Shown: positions 18,224-28,360 of the stretch, piece after piece
Position numbering within the stretch: the first letter of the stretch is position 1
Layout of the letters: each line of letters starts with the position of its first letter
Assembly (NCBI RefSeq): GCF_021653995.1
Contig: NZ_JAJJOZ010000002.1
Coordinates: 434,001-498,000, forward strand
Reading direction: 5' to 3'
DNA length: 64,000 nucleotides
DNA from: Allopusillimonas lactea
GTDB lineage: Bacteria > Pseudomonadota > Gammaproteobacteria > Burkholderiales > Burkholderiaceae_B
Position numbers and translations under genes: made by a program
The notes under the pieces: model-generated
What the model saw: only the letters and a program-made list of their open reading frames with translations
Database searches by the model: none
What the model was told of the DNA's origin: nothing

Positions 18224-18976
18224 GTGATCCTCTATGAATATCCCTGCAACGAACGTGTTCGCTCCCTCCTGAGGGTCGAGCATCTGTTCGATCGTCTGTT
18301 TTTCTTTGCTCGGGGTACCGATCCCCATCATCATCACGTGTGCGTCGCAACGCTGTTCGATCTGCTCGATATCAGCGATCGTACCGACCTGCGCGGCGCT
18401 GTGCTGCAGGATCTCGAGCGCCAGCGCGTCGCCCTGCAGGCATTGCACCAGCATCCTGGCGTCGATCCGGGCACGCTGGACACCATGCTGGCCGAAATCC
18501 AGGCAACAGCCAGTGAAGTGGCCGCTCAGGGCCGCATAGGGCAAGAGCTGCGCGACAACGAGTGGCTGGCAAGCCTGCGCGGCCGGGTTGCCGTGCCGGG
18601 CGGCTCCTCGCAGGTCGACATGCCGTCGTATTACTCTTGGCAATTGCGGCCGATCGAGTCGCGCGTGCGCGATCTGCAGCGCTGGATCTCGCCGTTCCTA
18701 CCTTTGTACAAAGGCCTGGCCTTGATCCTGCGCGTCTTGCGCGACTCTGGCGATGTGGTCGATGTAGAGGCCCGCCAAGGCGCGTACCAGGAAATGTTGG
18801 GCGGCAAGGTGTTCCAGTTGCTCCGTGTCTGGGTCGATCCTGTGCTCGATATCTTCCCCGAGATCAGCGCCAACAAATACGTGGTATGGGTGCGTTTCGC
18901 GCAACAGGATTCCGAGCTCAAGCCGCACTCTGTTACCCAGGACGTTCCGTTCCGGCTGGCGCGCTGCAACCTATAG
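18224..18976 (+). CDS. zapD: Cell division protein ZapD (DUF1342)
   Basis: FtsZ-bundling protein that stabilises the Z ring. The 250-residue product begins with the characteristic ILYEYPCNERVRSLLRVEHL and carries the central SYYSWQLRP segment and late NKYVVWVRFAQQD. It starts with GTG 18224; no in-frame ATG fits the family's N-terminus. It forms a pair with coaE. The usual third member, the small zinc protein YacG, would be expected directly after it; the 118 bases to the next gene contain no such frame. Confidence 0.93.
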   Translation: MILYEYPCNERVRSLLRVEHLFDRLFFFARGTDPHHHHVCVATLFDLLDISDRTDLRGAVLQDLERQRVALQALHQHPGVDPGTLDTMLAEIQATASEVAAQGRIGQELRDNEWLASLRGRVAVPGGSSQVDMPSYYSWQLRPIESRVRDLQRWISPFLPLYKGLALILRVLRDSGDVVDVEARQGAYQEMLGGKVFQLLRVWVDPVLDIFPEISANKYVVWVRFAQQDSELKPHSVTQDVPFRLARCNL

Positions 18977-19094
18977 CCGGTACCGTCGCGCAATGCACAT
19001 AGTTGTTGCGTGTTATTTCAAAACTATCGGGTCTGTGTCACGGTGGGGGGCTGATCGGCGACAATGACGCCTGTTTCCCCCAACGGAGTCCTGT

Positions 19095-20342
19095 ATGCCC
19101 GAATCCCGGCCCGAGTCGCATGATCGCCGCCGTACCTGGGTGTGGCTGCTTGTCGCGTTGTTGCTGGTGGCGGGCGGGTACTACTGGTTCTTTATGCGTG
19201 GGCCTGCACAGGCGCCCCAAAACCCCTTCGGGCGTGCTGGCATGGCGGGTATGCCTGTGCCCGTCAAAGTGGCCCAGGTTGCGCAGAGTCGGCTCAATTA
19301 TGTCGTTCGGGCGGCGGGTACGGTAACGGCCTATAACACGGTTACCGTGCGCAGCCAGGTGGATGGCGAACTGGTGGATATTGCATTTCAGGAAGGGCAG
19401 CAGGTCGAAAAAGGCGGCTTGCTCGCGCGCATCGATCCGCGCAGTTATCAGATCGCGCTTGATCAGGCGGTGGCGCAGCAGAAGCAGAACGAGGCGCAAC
19501 TGCGCAATGCGCAGAGCGATCTCAAGCGCTACCAGCAGCTTCTCAGCCAGAACTCTATTGCGCGTCAGCAGGTCGATACCCAGTCGGCCCTGGTGCAGCA
19601 GCTGCAGGGGGCCGTCGCCGCCGACCGTGCCGCGGTCGACAAGGCTCGCTTGCAGTTGGGCTACACGCGCATTACCGCACCGATTTCAGGGCGCGTGGGG
19701 CTGCGCAGTGTCGATGTGGGCAACCTGGTCAGTGCGGCCGGCACCACCGGGCTAGTCACCATCACGCAAACGCGCCCTATCGCCGTGCTTTTCTCGGTTC
19801 CGCAGGCCTATCTGCCCGACATCTCCGCGCAAATGCGCGCCGGGCACACACTTGCGGTCGCGCTCTACGACAGCGCCGACGTGCGCCGCATCGCCGAGGG
19901 CGAGCTCGAGTCGGTCGACAACCAGATCGACGTGACCACCGGCACGGTGCGCCTGAAGGGCCGGGTTGCCAACGACAACGAAGGCCTGTTTCCCAATCAA
20001 TTCGTCAATGTGCATCTTCGTGTGGATACGGTCGACACGCTGTCCATTCCTGCTGTTGCGGTCCAGCAGGGCAGTATTGGTGCGTTCGTTTATGTGCTGG
20101 ACGAACAGGACAAGGCGCACATCCAGCGTATTGAAACAGGCCTGACGGACGACGGCCGCATCGGTGTGAAGCAGGGTCTGAAAGCGGGCCAGCGCGTGGT
20201 GATAGAGGGTGTGGACCGGCTGCGCGAGGGCGCGGCGGTGAATATAACCAACGACAGCGAGGCAACGCCCGGCGCCAGCGCGAAAGAGGCCGGCATGGCT
20301 ACCCCGGCCACCGGCGCACCGGGCCGGCGTGGCGGGCGGTAG
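19095..20342 (+). CDS. mdtA: RND efflux periplasmic adaptor, MdtA-like
   Basis: Membrane-fusion subunit of a tripartite RND efflux pump. The 415-residue product has an N-terminal membrane anchor (about 15-32), the barrel-sandwich hybrid with TVTVRSQVDGELVDI and the returning TRITAPISGRVGLRSVDVG, and a coiled-coil hairpin between them. A Gly/Ala-rich tail follows the beta-barrel domain. It is the first gene of a four-gene operon with two different RND pumps and an outer-membrane factor, the MdtABC arrangement, which in enterobacteria exports bile salts and novobiocin. Substrates here are not known. Its stop is 7 bases before the most likely mdtB start. Confidence 0.93.
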   Translation: MPESRPESHDRRRTWVWLLVALLLVAGGYYWFFMRGPAQAPQNPFGRAGMAGMPVPVKVAQVAQSRLNYVVRAAGTVTAYNTVTVRSQVDGELVDIAFQEGQQVEKGGLLARIDPRSYQIALDQAVAQQKQNEAQLRNAQSDLKRYQQLLSQNSIARQQVDTQSALVQQLQGAVAADRAAVDKARLQLGYTRITAPISGRVGLRSVDVGNLVSAAGTTGLVTITQTRPIAVLFSVPQAYLPDISAQMRAGHTLAVALYDSADVRRIAEGELESVDNQIDVTTGTVRLKGRVANDNEGLFPNQFVNVHLRVDTVDTLSIPAVAVQQGSIGAFVYVLDEQDKAHIQRIETGLTDDGRIGVKQGLKAGQRVVIEGVDRLREGAAVNITNDSEATPGASAKEAGMATPATGAPGRRGGR

Positions 20343-20349
20343 AGCTGCC

Positions 20350-23300
20350 GTGAATCTCTCCCGCCTCTTTATCCTGCGACCCGTGGCCACGACACTGGCC
20401 ATGCTGGCCTTGCTGCTGGCCGGCTTGATCTCATATCGCGTGCTGCCGGTTGCTGCATTGCCGCAGGTCGACTATCCAACAATACAGGTTTCCACCCTGT
20501 ACCCAGGCGCTAGCCCCGATGTGATGGCAGCGCTCGTTACCTCGCCGCTGGAGCGTCAGTTTGGCCAGATGGCGGGGCTCACACAGATGACGTCCACCAG
20601 TTCGGGGGGCGCGTCGCTGATTACACTGCAGTTCGACCTGACCCTGCCCTTGGATGTGGCGGAGCAGGAAGTGCAGGCCGCCATCAATGCGGCCTCCAAC
20701 CTGCTGCCCAATGACCTGCCCGCGCCGCCAGTCTATAACAAGGTCAATCCAGCCGATACGCCGGTGATCAGCCTGGCGGTAACATCGCCCACGCTGCCGC
20801 TCTACGAGGTGCGCGATCTGATCGACATCCGTGTGGCGCAGAAGCTCTCGCAGATCACCGGCGTGGGGCTGGTAAGCATTGCGGGTGGGCAACGGCCCGC
20901 TGTGCGCGTGCAGGCTAACCCGCAGGCCTTGGCCGCGCATGGGCTCACGATGGCTGATCTGCGTACGGCGATCACCGCGGCAAACGTCAACCAGCCCAAA
21001 GGCACGCTCAATGGCCCGGAGCGTTCTACGACAATCAACGCCAATGACCAGCTGCGTTCGCGCGAAGACTACGAGAACCTCATCATCCGCTATGGTGATG
21101 GTGCGCCGCTGCGACTCAGGGACGTGGCCCAGGCGCGGCAGGATGCTGAGAACATCCGCCAGGCTGCGTGGCTGGGCGATACCCCCGCCATCCTGCTCAA
21201 TATCCAGCGCCAGCCCGGCGCCAATGTCATCGACGTGGTCGATCGGGTAAAGCAACTACTGCCGGCGCTGCGCGAGGCGCTGCCAGTGGGCGTCGATGTG
21301 ACGGTGGCGGCCGACCGCACGCACACCATCCGCGACGCGGTGGCACACGTCAAGGCCGAAATGCTTCTGGCCGTCGCCTTGGTAGTGCTGGTCACTTTTG
21401 TCTTCCTGCGTAGCTGGACGGCGACGCTGATACCCAGCGTCGTGGTGCCATTGTCGCTGGTGGGCACCTTCTGCATCATGTATCTGGCCGGTTTCAGCAT
21501 CAACAACCTCACGCTGATGGCGCTCACCATCGCCACCGGTTTCGTGGTCGACGATGCCATCGTCATGATCGAAAACATCGCTCGCTATATCGAGCGCGGT
21601 GAAACCGCCCTCAAGGCGTCGCTGCTGGGCGCGCGCCAGATCGGTTTCACGCTGGTGTCGTTGACGCTGTCGCTGATCGCGGTGCTGATCCCGCTGCTGT
21701 TCATGAGCGATGTGATCGGGCGTCTGTTCCGCGAGTTCGCCATCACCCTGGCCGTGGCGATCCTGCTTTCGCTCGTGGTGTCGCTTACGCTCACACCCAT
21801 GATGTGCGCGCGGCTGCTGCGGCCCGAGTCTGAGTCGCAAGAGGGGCGTTTTCAGCGCATGTTGGCGCATGGCATGGAAAGGCTGATCGCGGCCTATGCG
21901 CGCGGGCTGGACTGGGTGCTGGGCCACCAGCGCCTGACGCTGCTGGTGGCGCTGGGCACCCTGGCGCTCACGGCACTGCTGTATCTTGTTGTGCCCAAGG
22001 GCTTTTTTCCGCAGCAGGATACGGGCCTGATCCAGGCGCTGAGCCAGGGGCCTCAGACAGCCTCGTTCGGCGCCATGGCACAGCGGCAGGCGCAGGCAGT
22101 GGACCTCATCCGCCAGGATCCCGCGGTCGAGGCGGTGACCTCTTTCATCGGCATTGACGGCAACAATGCCACGCTCAACACCGGCACCATGCAGATCGCG
22201 CTCAAGCCCATTGGCGAGCGCGACGCGACTGCGGCGCAGGTTATCGCACGCCTGGGCGAGCGGCTTGCGGCCCTGCCCGAGATGGCTGTTTATATGCAGC
22301 CCGTGCAGGATCTCACGGTGGACGACCGCGTGGCGCGAGCGCAGTACCAGATGACGCTGTCTGACCCGGATGTCTCACAGCTGAAAGTGTGGACGCCGCG
22401 GCTGGTGCGTGCGCTGCGCGAACGGCCGGCCTTCAGGGATGTAAACGATAGCCTGCAGGCTGGCGGCCTGCAGACCGTGCTGCGCATAGACCGTGACGCC
22501 GCCGCGCGATTGGGTGTGACGATTGCCGCCATCGACGATGCGCTGTATGACGCCTTTGGCCAGCGCCTGATTTCGACGATATTCACCCAATCGGCCCAGT
22601 ACCGGGTGGTGCTGGAGGTGGATGCGGCGTTCCGCGCGAGCCCGCAGGCACTCGACCGCATTTATGTAGCCACCAAGAGCGGTGGGCCGGTGCCGGTTAG
22701 CAGCCTGGCACGCATCGAAGAGCACAGCACACTGTTGGCGGTTGAACGTCTCGGTCAGTTTCCGGCGACGACGATTTCATTCAACCTGGCGCCAGGCGTG
22801 GCCCTTTCCGATGCGGTGGAGATGGTGCGGGAAACTCAGGCGGCAGTTGGCATGCCTGCGTCGCTTGACCTGCGGTTCCAGGGCGCGGCACGCGCCTTCC
22901 AGCTTTCGTTGTCGAGCACACTGTGGCTGATGCTGGCGGCCGTGGTCACCATGTATGTGGTGCTGGGCGTGCTGTATGAAAGCTTCATCCATCCGGTCAC
23001 CATCCTCTCGACGCTGCCCTCGGCTGCTATCGGCGCACTGCTGGCGCTGTTGCTGCGCGGCACTGAACTGGACATGATAGGCGTCATTGGCATCATCCTG
23101 CTGATTGGCATCGTCAAGAAGAACGCGATCATGATGATCGACTTTGCGCTGGACGCCGAGCGCGGGCGGGGGCTGGCGCCGCGTGCGGCGATACGCGAAG
23201 CGGCGCTGCTGCGCTTCCGTCCCATACTGATGACCACCCTGGCAGCCCTGTTCAGTGCGATTCCGCTGATGTTCGCCACGGGTTCGGGCGCCGAGCTGCG

Positions 23301-23454
23301 CCAGCCGCTGGGCCTAGTGATGGTGGGCGGCCTGGTGTGCAGCCAGGTACTCACGCTTTTCACCACGCCGGTTATCTACCTGATGTTCGAGCGTGTGGCC
23401 AGCCACGCACGCGGTGGCGCGGCGCGGCGTGTGGCCGACGACGGGGCCGTGTGA
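20350..23454 (+). CDS. mdtB: RND efflux inner-membrane subunit, MdtB-like
   Basis: Proton-driven drug exporter of the HAE1 RND family, about 1034 residues with twelve membrane helices and two large periplasmic loops. The N-terminal signature ILRPVATTLAMLALLLAG and the proton-relay aspartate pair in TGFVVDDAIVMIENI are present, as is the second-half GIVKKNAIMMIDFAL. GTG 20350 is chosen since homologues begin NLSRLFILRP; a GTG 21 bases upstream overlaps mdtA. The gene's TGA shares its last base with the next gene's ATG (TGATG), so MdtB and MdtC are translationally coupled, in line with their action as a heterotrimer in known MdtBC pumps. Confidence 0.94.
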   Translation: MNLSRLFILRPVATTLAMLALLLAGLISYRVLPVAALPQVDYPTIQVSTLYPGASPDVMAALVTSPLERQFGQMAGLTQMTSTSSGGASLITLQFDLTLPLDVAEQEVQAAINAASNLLPNDLPAPPVYNKVNPADTPVISLAVTSPTLPLYEVRDLIDIRVAQKLSQITGVGLVSIAGGQRPAVRVQANPQALAAHGLTMADLRTAITAANVNQPKGTLNGPERSTTINANDQLRSREDYENLIIRYGDGAPLRLRDVAQARQDAENIRQAAWLGDTPAILLNIQRQPGANVIDVVDRVKQLLPALREALPVGVDVTVAADRTHTIRDAVAHVKAEMLLAVALVVLVTFVFLRSWTATLIPSVVVPLSLVGTFCIMYLAGFSINNLTLMALTIATGFVVDDAIVMIENIARYIERGETALKASLLGARQIGFTLVSLTLSLIAVLIPLLFMSDVIGRLFREFAITLAVAILLSLVVSLTLTPMMCARLLRPESESQEGRFQRMLAHGMERLIAAYARGLDWVLGHQRLTLLVALGTLALTALLYLVVPKGFFPQQDTGLIQALSQGPQTASFGAMAQRQAQAVDLIRQDPAVEAVTSFIGIDGNNATLNTGTMQIALKPIGERDATAAQVIARLGERLAALPEMAVYMQPVQDLTVDDRVARAQYQMTLSDPDVSQLKVWTPRLVRALRERPAFRDVNDSLQAGGLQTVLRIDRDAAARLGVTIAAIDDALYDAFGQRLISTIFTQSAQYRVVLEVDAAFRASPQALDRIYVATKSGGPVPVSSLARIEEHSTLLAVERLGQFPATTISFNLAPGVALSDAVEMVRETQAAVGMPASLDLRFQGAARAFQLSLSSTLWLMLAAVVTMYVVLGVLYESFIHPVTILSTLPSAAIGALLALLLRGTELDMIGVIGIILLIGIVKKNAIMMIDFALDAERGRGLAPRAAIREAALLRFRPILMTTLAALFSAIPLMFATGSGAELRQPLGLVMVGGLVCSQVLTLFTTPVIYLMFERVASHARGGAARRVADDGAV

Positions 23455-26400
23455 TGCGTTTCCTGGCCCTATTCATCCTGCGGCCGGTGGCGACCACGCT
23501 GTTATGCCTGGCCATGGTAGGGGTGGGTGGGCTGGCGTATATTTTTCTGCCCGTATCGCCGCTGCCGCAGATCGACTTTCCCATGATTTCGGTATCCGCC
23601 AGACTGGCCGGTGCCAGCCCCGAAACCATGGCTTCGAGCGTGGCGACGCCGCTGGAGCGTTCCCTGGGATCGATTTCGGGGATCAGTGAAATGTCCTCGC
23701 GCAGCACCGAAGGCAGCACGCGTGTATTCCTGATGTTCGATCTTTCACGCGACATCAACAGTGCGGCGCGCGACGTGCAGGGGGCTATCAACGCGGCGCG
23801 CACTCTGCTGCCGTCCAGCCTGCGCAATAATCCCACGTACCGCAAGGTCAACCCCAATTCGGCACCTATCATGGTGCTGGCGCTTACATCCGCCACGGCC
23901 ACACAGGGGCAGCTTTACGACCTTGCCGATACAGTGCTGGCGCAGAAATTGTCGCAGGTGCCCGGGGTCGGCGAGGTCGAGGTAGGCGGCAGCTCGCTGC
24001 CGGCGGTGCGGGTCAGCCTAAACCCACATGCGCTCAATACCGCCGGCGTGTCTCTGGATGAGGTCCGCGCGGCGCTGGCTGGCGCCAACACGATGCGGCC
24101 CAATGGTTTCGTGGACAACGGCCAATACAGTTGGCAGGTAAATTCGGGAGGGCAGCTTTTCAAGGCCGAGCAGTACCGGCCGTTGATCGTGACCTGGCGC
24201 GATGGCGCACCCATCCGGCTGCGCGACGTGGCCCGCGTCGAGGATTCGGTCGAAAATACCTTCAACGTGGGTTTCTACAAAGACAAACAGGCGGTTTTGC
24301 TGCTGGTGCGGCGCCAGGCGGCCGCCAACATTATCGAAACCGTCGATGCCATCCGCGAGCGCTTTCCCGCCTTTGAGGCCATGCTGCCGGCCCATGTTTC
24401 GCTGACTGTGGCACAGGACCGTTCGCCCAGCATCCGTGCCTCGCTGCACGAGGCCGAGATCACGCTGCTGATCGCGGTGGCGTTGGTGGTGGGGGTTGTG
24501 TTGCTGTTCTTGCGCAATGCGCGCGCGGCGCTGATCCCGGCCATCGCCGTGCCGGCTTCACTGATCACCTCGTTCAGCTTCATGCTGTGGTTTGGCTATA
24601 CCTTGAACACGGTGTCGCTGATGGCGCTCATCGTTGCCACCGGCTTCGTGGTCGATGATGCCATTGTGGTGTTGGAGACCATCATGCGCCATATCGAGCG
24701 CGGCGCCTCGCCGCTGCGCGCCTCGATCCGTGGCCTGCGCGAGGTGGGCTTCACTGTGGTGGCCATGAGCTTGTCGCTGGTCGCGGTTTTTATTCCCATG
24801 CTGCTCATGGGCGGATTAATGGGGCGTATGTTCCAGGAGTTCGCCGTCACGCTGTCGGTGGCGGTCCTGGTGTCGCTAGTGGTGTCGGTAACGCTCACCC
24901 CCATGATGTGCGCGCGTTTGCTGCAGCAGCGTGACGGCGCTGCGCGCGCGACGCGCGGGCGGCGTGCCTGCACGGCGCTGGGGCGGGGCGTATGCGCAGC
25001 CCTGGGAGGCCTGCGCCGTGCAGGGGGCGCAGTATTGAATATGTTCATGGCGCTGGGCGACTGGTGCCGGCATGGCTATGAGCGTTCGCTGCATTGGGCG
25101 CTGGCGCACAGCCGGTTGACGCTGCTCATTCTGTTTGCCACGATTGGCTTGAACATCTACCTGTACGCGGCGGTGCCCAAGAGTTTCCTGCCGCAGCAGG
25201 ACACCGGGCAGTTACTGGGTTTCTTCCGTGTGGACCAGGGCACGTCGTTCTATGCCATGAAGCCCAAGCTGGACCGTTTTCGCGACATTCTGCTACAGGA
25301 TCCCGCGGTACAAAGTGTGGCCGGGTTCGCCGGGGGGCGCGGCGGCAGCAACAGCACCTTTCTGATGATTCAGCTCAAGCCACGCGAGGAGCGCAAGGCC
25401 AGCGCTATGGAAGTGGTCAACCGCTTGCGGCCGCGCTTTGCGGGGCTGCCCGGTGCGCGCCTGACGCTGGTGCCTCAGCAGGACATCTTCCTGGGCGGCA
25501 TGCAGGGGGGTAGCGGCAGCTACAGTTATTCACTGTTGGGCAGTGATCTGGATGTCATCAAGGCCTGGCTGCCGCGTGTACAGCGTGCGCTGGCTGCGCT
25601 GCCTGAGCTGACGGACGTGGATACGGATATCGAGGACAAGGGCCGGCGCGTGGAGCTGGTCGTCGACCGCGATGCGGCGGCCCGCGTGGGCGTTGACATG
25701 GCGATGATCGCCAGTACGTTGAACAATTCCTTCAGCATGCGGCAGGTGTCGGTGATTTATGGGCCGCTCAATCAGTATCACGTGGTGATGGGGGTGGATG
25801 AGCGTTATGCCACGGATGTGGACTCGCTCAAGCGCATCGAGGTGGTGACAGCGGACGGCAGCCGCGTACCCTTGTCGGCCTTTGCGCGGTTCGAGATGGG
25901 CAATGCGCCGCTCAGTGTGAGGCATACTGGCTTGCTGGCGTCGGAGTCAATTTCCTTCAGCCTGGCGCCAGGCGTTGCGCTTGAGCAGGCGACCGCGGCC
26001 GTCGAGCAGGCAGTGGCGCGCACGGGCTTGCCTACTGACCAGATACAAGCGGGCTTTGAAGGCGAGGCCGGCGAGCTGCAGAAAACGCTGGGGCAGCAGC
26101 CATGGCTGATTCTGGCTGCTCTGCTGACCATGTATATCGTGCTTGGCATCCTGTATGAAAGCTATATTCATCCGCTGACGATTCTATCGACGTTGCCGTC
26201 GGCGGGGATTGGCGCGCTGTTGGCACTGTTGGCGGTGAAGGAGCCGTTTTCGCTCATTGCCTTCATTGGCGTGTTCCTGCTGATTGGCATCGTGAAGAAG
26301 AATGCCATCATGATGGTGGACTACGCCTTGCTGCTGGAGCGGCGCGACGGCTATGCGTCGCGCGAGGCGATCTTCCAGGCCTGCCTGGTGCGCTTCCGGC

Positions 26401-26639
26401 CCATCATGATGACGACGATCTCGGCCATGCTGGGCGCGCTGCCGCTGATTCTGTCCAATGGCGCCGGGGCTGAAATGCGGCGCCCGCTGGGCTTGACGAT
26501 CGTGGGCGGCCTGCTGATCAGCCAAGTGCTCACCCTGTATACGACGCCGGTGGTGTATCTGTATCTGGATCGCCTTCGTCTGTGGGTTGCGCGGCGGCGC
26601 AGGCCGGTGGCCGCGGATGTGCGTCCGAGGGAGGCGTAA
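23454..26639 (+). CDS. mdtC: RND efflux inner-membrane subunit, MdtC-like
   Basis: Second RND pump subunit, about 1061 residues. It shows FILRPVATTLLCLAM, VVDDAIVVLETIMRH (proton-relay Asp pair) and GIVKKNAIMMVDYAL. Start at ATG 23454 overlaps the mdtB stop by one base. Compared with MdtB it has an extra basic, Arg/Ala/Gly-rich cytoplasmic loop of about 45 residues after the sixth helix (RDGAARATRGRRACTALGRG and on), which makes it slightly long for the family. It is followed by the outer-membrane factor gene; ATG 26639 overlaps the stop, though that start is probably not used. Confidence 0.94.
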   Translation: MRFLALFILRPVATTLLCLAMVGVGGLAYIFLPVSPLPQIDFPMISVSARLAGASPETMASSVATPLERSLGSISGISEMSSRSTEGSTRVFLMFDLSRDINSAARDVQGAINAARTLLPSSLRNNPTYRKVNPNSAPIMVLALTSATATQGQLYDLADTVLAQKLSQVPGVGEVEVGGSSLPAVRVSLNPHALNTAGVSLDEVRAALAGANTMRPNGFVDNGQYSWQVNSGGQLFKAEQYRPLIVTWRDGAPIRLRDVARVEDSVENTFNVGFYKDKQAVLLLVRRQAAANIIETVDAIRERFPAFEAMLPAHVSLTVAQDRSPSIRASLHEAEITLLIAVALVVGVVLLFLRNARAALIPAIAVPASLITSFSFMLWFGYTLNTVSLMALIVATGFVVDDAIVVLETIMRHIERGASPLRASIRGLREVGFTVVAMSLSLVAVFIPMLLMGGLMGRMFQEFAVTLSVAVLVSLVVSVTLTPMMCARLLQQRDGAARATRGRRACTALGRGVCAALGGLRRAGGAVLNMFMALGDWCRHGYERSLHWALAHSRLTLLILFATIGLNIYLYAAVPKSFLPQQDTGQLLGFFRVDQGTSFYAMKPKLDRFRDILLQDPAVQSVAGFAGGRGGSNSTFLMIQLKPREERKASAMEVVNRLRPRFAGLPGARLTLVPQQDIFLGGMQGGSGSYSYSLLGSDLDVIKAWLPRVQRALAALPELTDVDTDIEDKGRRVELVVDRDAAARVGVDMAMIASTLNNSFSMRQVSVIYGPLNQYHVVMGVDERYATDVDSLKRIEVVTADGSRVPLSAFARFEMGNAPLSVRHTGLLASESISFSLAPGVALEQATAAVEQAVARTGLPTDQIQAGFEGEAGELQKTLGQQPWLILAALLTMYIVLGILYESYIHPLTILSTLPSAGIGALLALLAVKEPFSLIAFIGVFLLIGIVKKNAIMMVDYALLLERRDGYASREAIFQACLVRFRPIMMTTISAMLGALPLILSNGAGAEMRRPLGLTIVGGLLISQVLTLYTTPVVYLYLDRLRLWVARRRRPVAADVRPREA

Positions 26640-26761
26640 TGGTGAGCGCATGGCTTACTGGCGCCGATGGGTTGAGGCCGGCAATCGACGTATGTCGCGC
26701 AGGCCTGGCCGCGCAAGCGGCCGGTGGCAGGGAAGAACACGTGACGGATAGTTGGGGTTCC

Positions 26762-28360
26762 ATGAACAAGGCGAGTGTGAGCGCAACGACAAAAGGCAGT
26801 GGACAAGGCGCGCGGCGCCGCAGTGCAGCGGGGCGGCCTGTGTGGGTAGCCGCGCTGCTGGCGCTGCTGGCAGGTTGTGCCGTCGGGCCTGATTACCATA
26901 GGCCCGATCTGGAGGTGGGCGCTGCCTACAAGGAACTGCCCGCGCAAGGCGCCGAAACGCGGGCGCCGGGCTCGTCTGCCTATGGCGCCGCGCCGGTTCC
27001 TGAAGGCCAGGATGCTATGTCGTCGGGTGCCTCAACGCAGGCGGCGGGCGGTGGTGCTTTCCCCGGTTGGGTGCGCGCACAGCCGGCCGATACGGCCCTG
27101 CCCTCGGAATGGTGGTCGCTGTATGCGGACGGCGTGCTCTCTGGCTTGATGGCGCGCCTGGCGCAAGGCAACTTCGATATCGCCCAGGCCGAGGCTAAGT
27201 ACAGGCAGGCGCGGGCGGCGCTCGGCGCAGCGCGCGCGGGGTTGTTTCCCACTGTCGGTACGTCGGCTTCGGCTACCCGTTCGGGGGGCGGGGCTTCGGG
27301 CGGCGGCATAGGCGACGTGGGCAATCAATATAGTCTGTCGGGTACGTTGAGCTGGGAAGTTGATTTGTGGGGCAAGGTGCGCAGGTCAGTGCAGGCCAGC
27401 CACGCAGGTTTCGAGGCCAGCGGCGCAGACTTGGCGGCGGCGCGGCTCAGCCTGCAATCCACCCTGGCGCAAAGCTACTTCAACCTGCGCATGGCCGATG
27501 TGCAATTTCGCCTGCTGGCGGAAACCGTTGCGGCGTATGAACGTTCGCTGACGACGACGCAGAACCGTTACGCGGTGGGCGTGGCTGGGCAGGCTGATGT
27601 CGAGGCGGCACGTGTGCAACTCGAAAATGCCCGGGTACAGCAGTTGGCGTTGGCGGCACAGCGTGCGCAGCTCGAACATGCCATTGCTGTGCTGGTGGGT
27701 GTGCCTCCCTCGCAGTTTGCGCTGCCCGAGGCGCCGGCCGTGGCTTTGGCCGTGCCCGAGATTCCGGTGGGCCTGCCGTCTCAACTGCTGCAGAGGCGCC
27801 CGGATATTGCCGCTGCGGAGCGGCGCGCAGCCCAGGCTAACGCCCAGATCGGCGTGGCACAGGCAGCCTGGTTTCCCGCGCTCACGCTCAGCGCACAGGG
27901 CGGTTTTCGCAGTGGCGAGTGGGCACAGTGGTTGACGGCACCGGCGCGCTTCTGGTCGCTGGGCCCCGCGTTGGCGTTGACGGTGTTCGACGCAGGCGCG
28001 CGCAGCGCCCAGGTGGAGCAGGCACGGGCCAATTTCGACGCGCAGGCGGCGGTATATCGGCAGACTGTATTGACGGCGCTGCGCGAGGTGGAAGACTACC
28101 TTGTGGCACTGGATGCGCTGGGCCGGGAGCAGGTCGCGCAAGATCGTGCCCTGGCGGCGGCCCGCGAGTCGCTGCGCCTGACGCAGAACCAGTATGATGC
28201 TGGCCTGATCGACTACCTGAGCGTGGTGCAGGTGCAGACAGCGGCGCTGTCCGCTGAACGGTCGGCGCTGCAATTGCGCGCCGATCGCTTGGTTGCCAGC
28301 GCCCAGCTTATTGCCGCGCTGGGTGGGGGATGGGATGCGACGGCGTTGAGCACGCGCTGA
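26762..28360 (+). CDS. RND efflux outer-membrane factor (NodT/OprM type lipoprotein)
   Basis: Outer-membrane channel that completes the MdtABC-type pump. About 532 residues; a lipoprotein signal (VAALLALLAGC) precedes VGPDYHRPDL, the hallmark NodT-family N-terminus. The two repeats contain NFDIAQAEAKYRQAR and the later LRLTQNQYDAGLIDYLSVVQ. ATG 26762 keeps the signal peptide near the N-terminus; GTG 26741 has a better GGGAAG site 6 bases upstream and would add seven residues, and ATG 26639 would couple it to mdtC. About 70 residues between the lipobox domain and the first repeat are Gly/Ala/Pro-rich. The 3' end overlaps the convergent Nudix gene by 53 bases. Confidence 0.92.
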   Translation: MNKASVSATTKGSGQGARRRSAAGRPVWVAALLALLAGCAVGPDYHRPDLEVGAAYKELPAQGAETRAPGSSAYGAAPVPEGQDAMSSGASTQAAGGGAFPGWVRAQPADTALPSEWWSLYADGVLSGLMARLAQGNFDIAQAEAKYRQARAALGAARAGLFPTVGTSASATRSGGGASGGGIGDVGNQYSLSGTLSWEVDLWGKVRRSVQASHAGFEASGADLAAARLSLQSTLAQSYFNLRMADVQFRLLAETVAAYERSLTTTQNRYAVGVAGQADVEAARVQLENARVQQLALAAQRAQLEHAIAVLVGVPPSQFALPEAPAVALAVPEIPVGLPSQLLQRRPDIAAAERRAAQANAQIGVAQAAWFPALTLSAQGGFRSGEWAQWLTAPARFWSLGPALALTVFDAGARSAQVEQARANFDAQAAVYRQTVLTALREVEDYLVALDALGREQVAQDRALAAARESLRLTQNQYDAGLIDYLSVVQVQTAALSAERSALQLRADRLVASAQLIAALGGGWDATALSTR

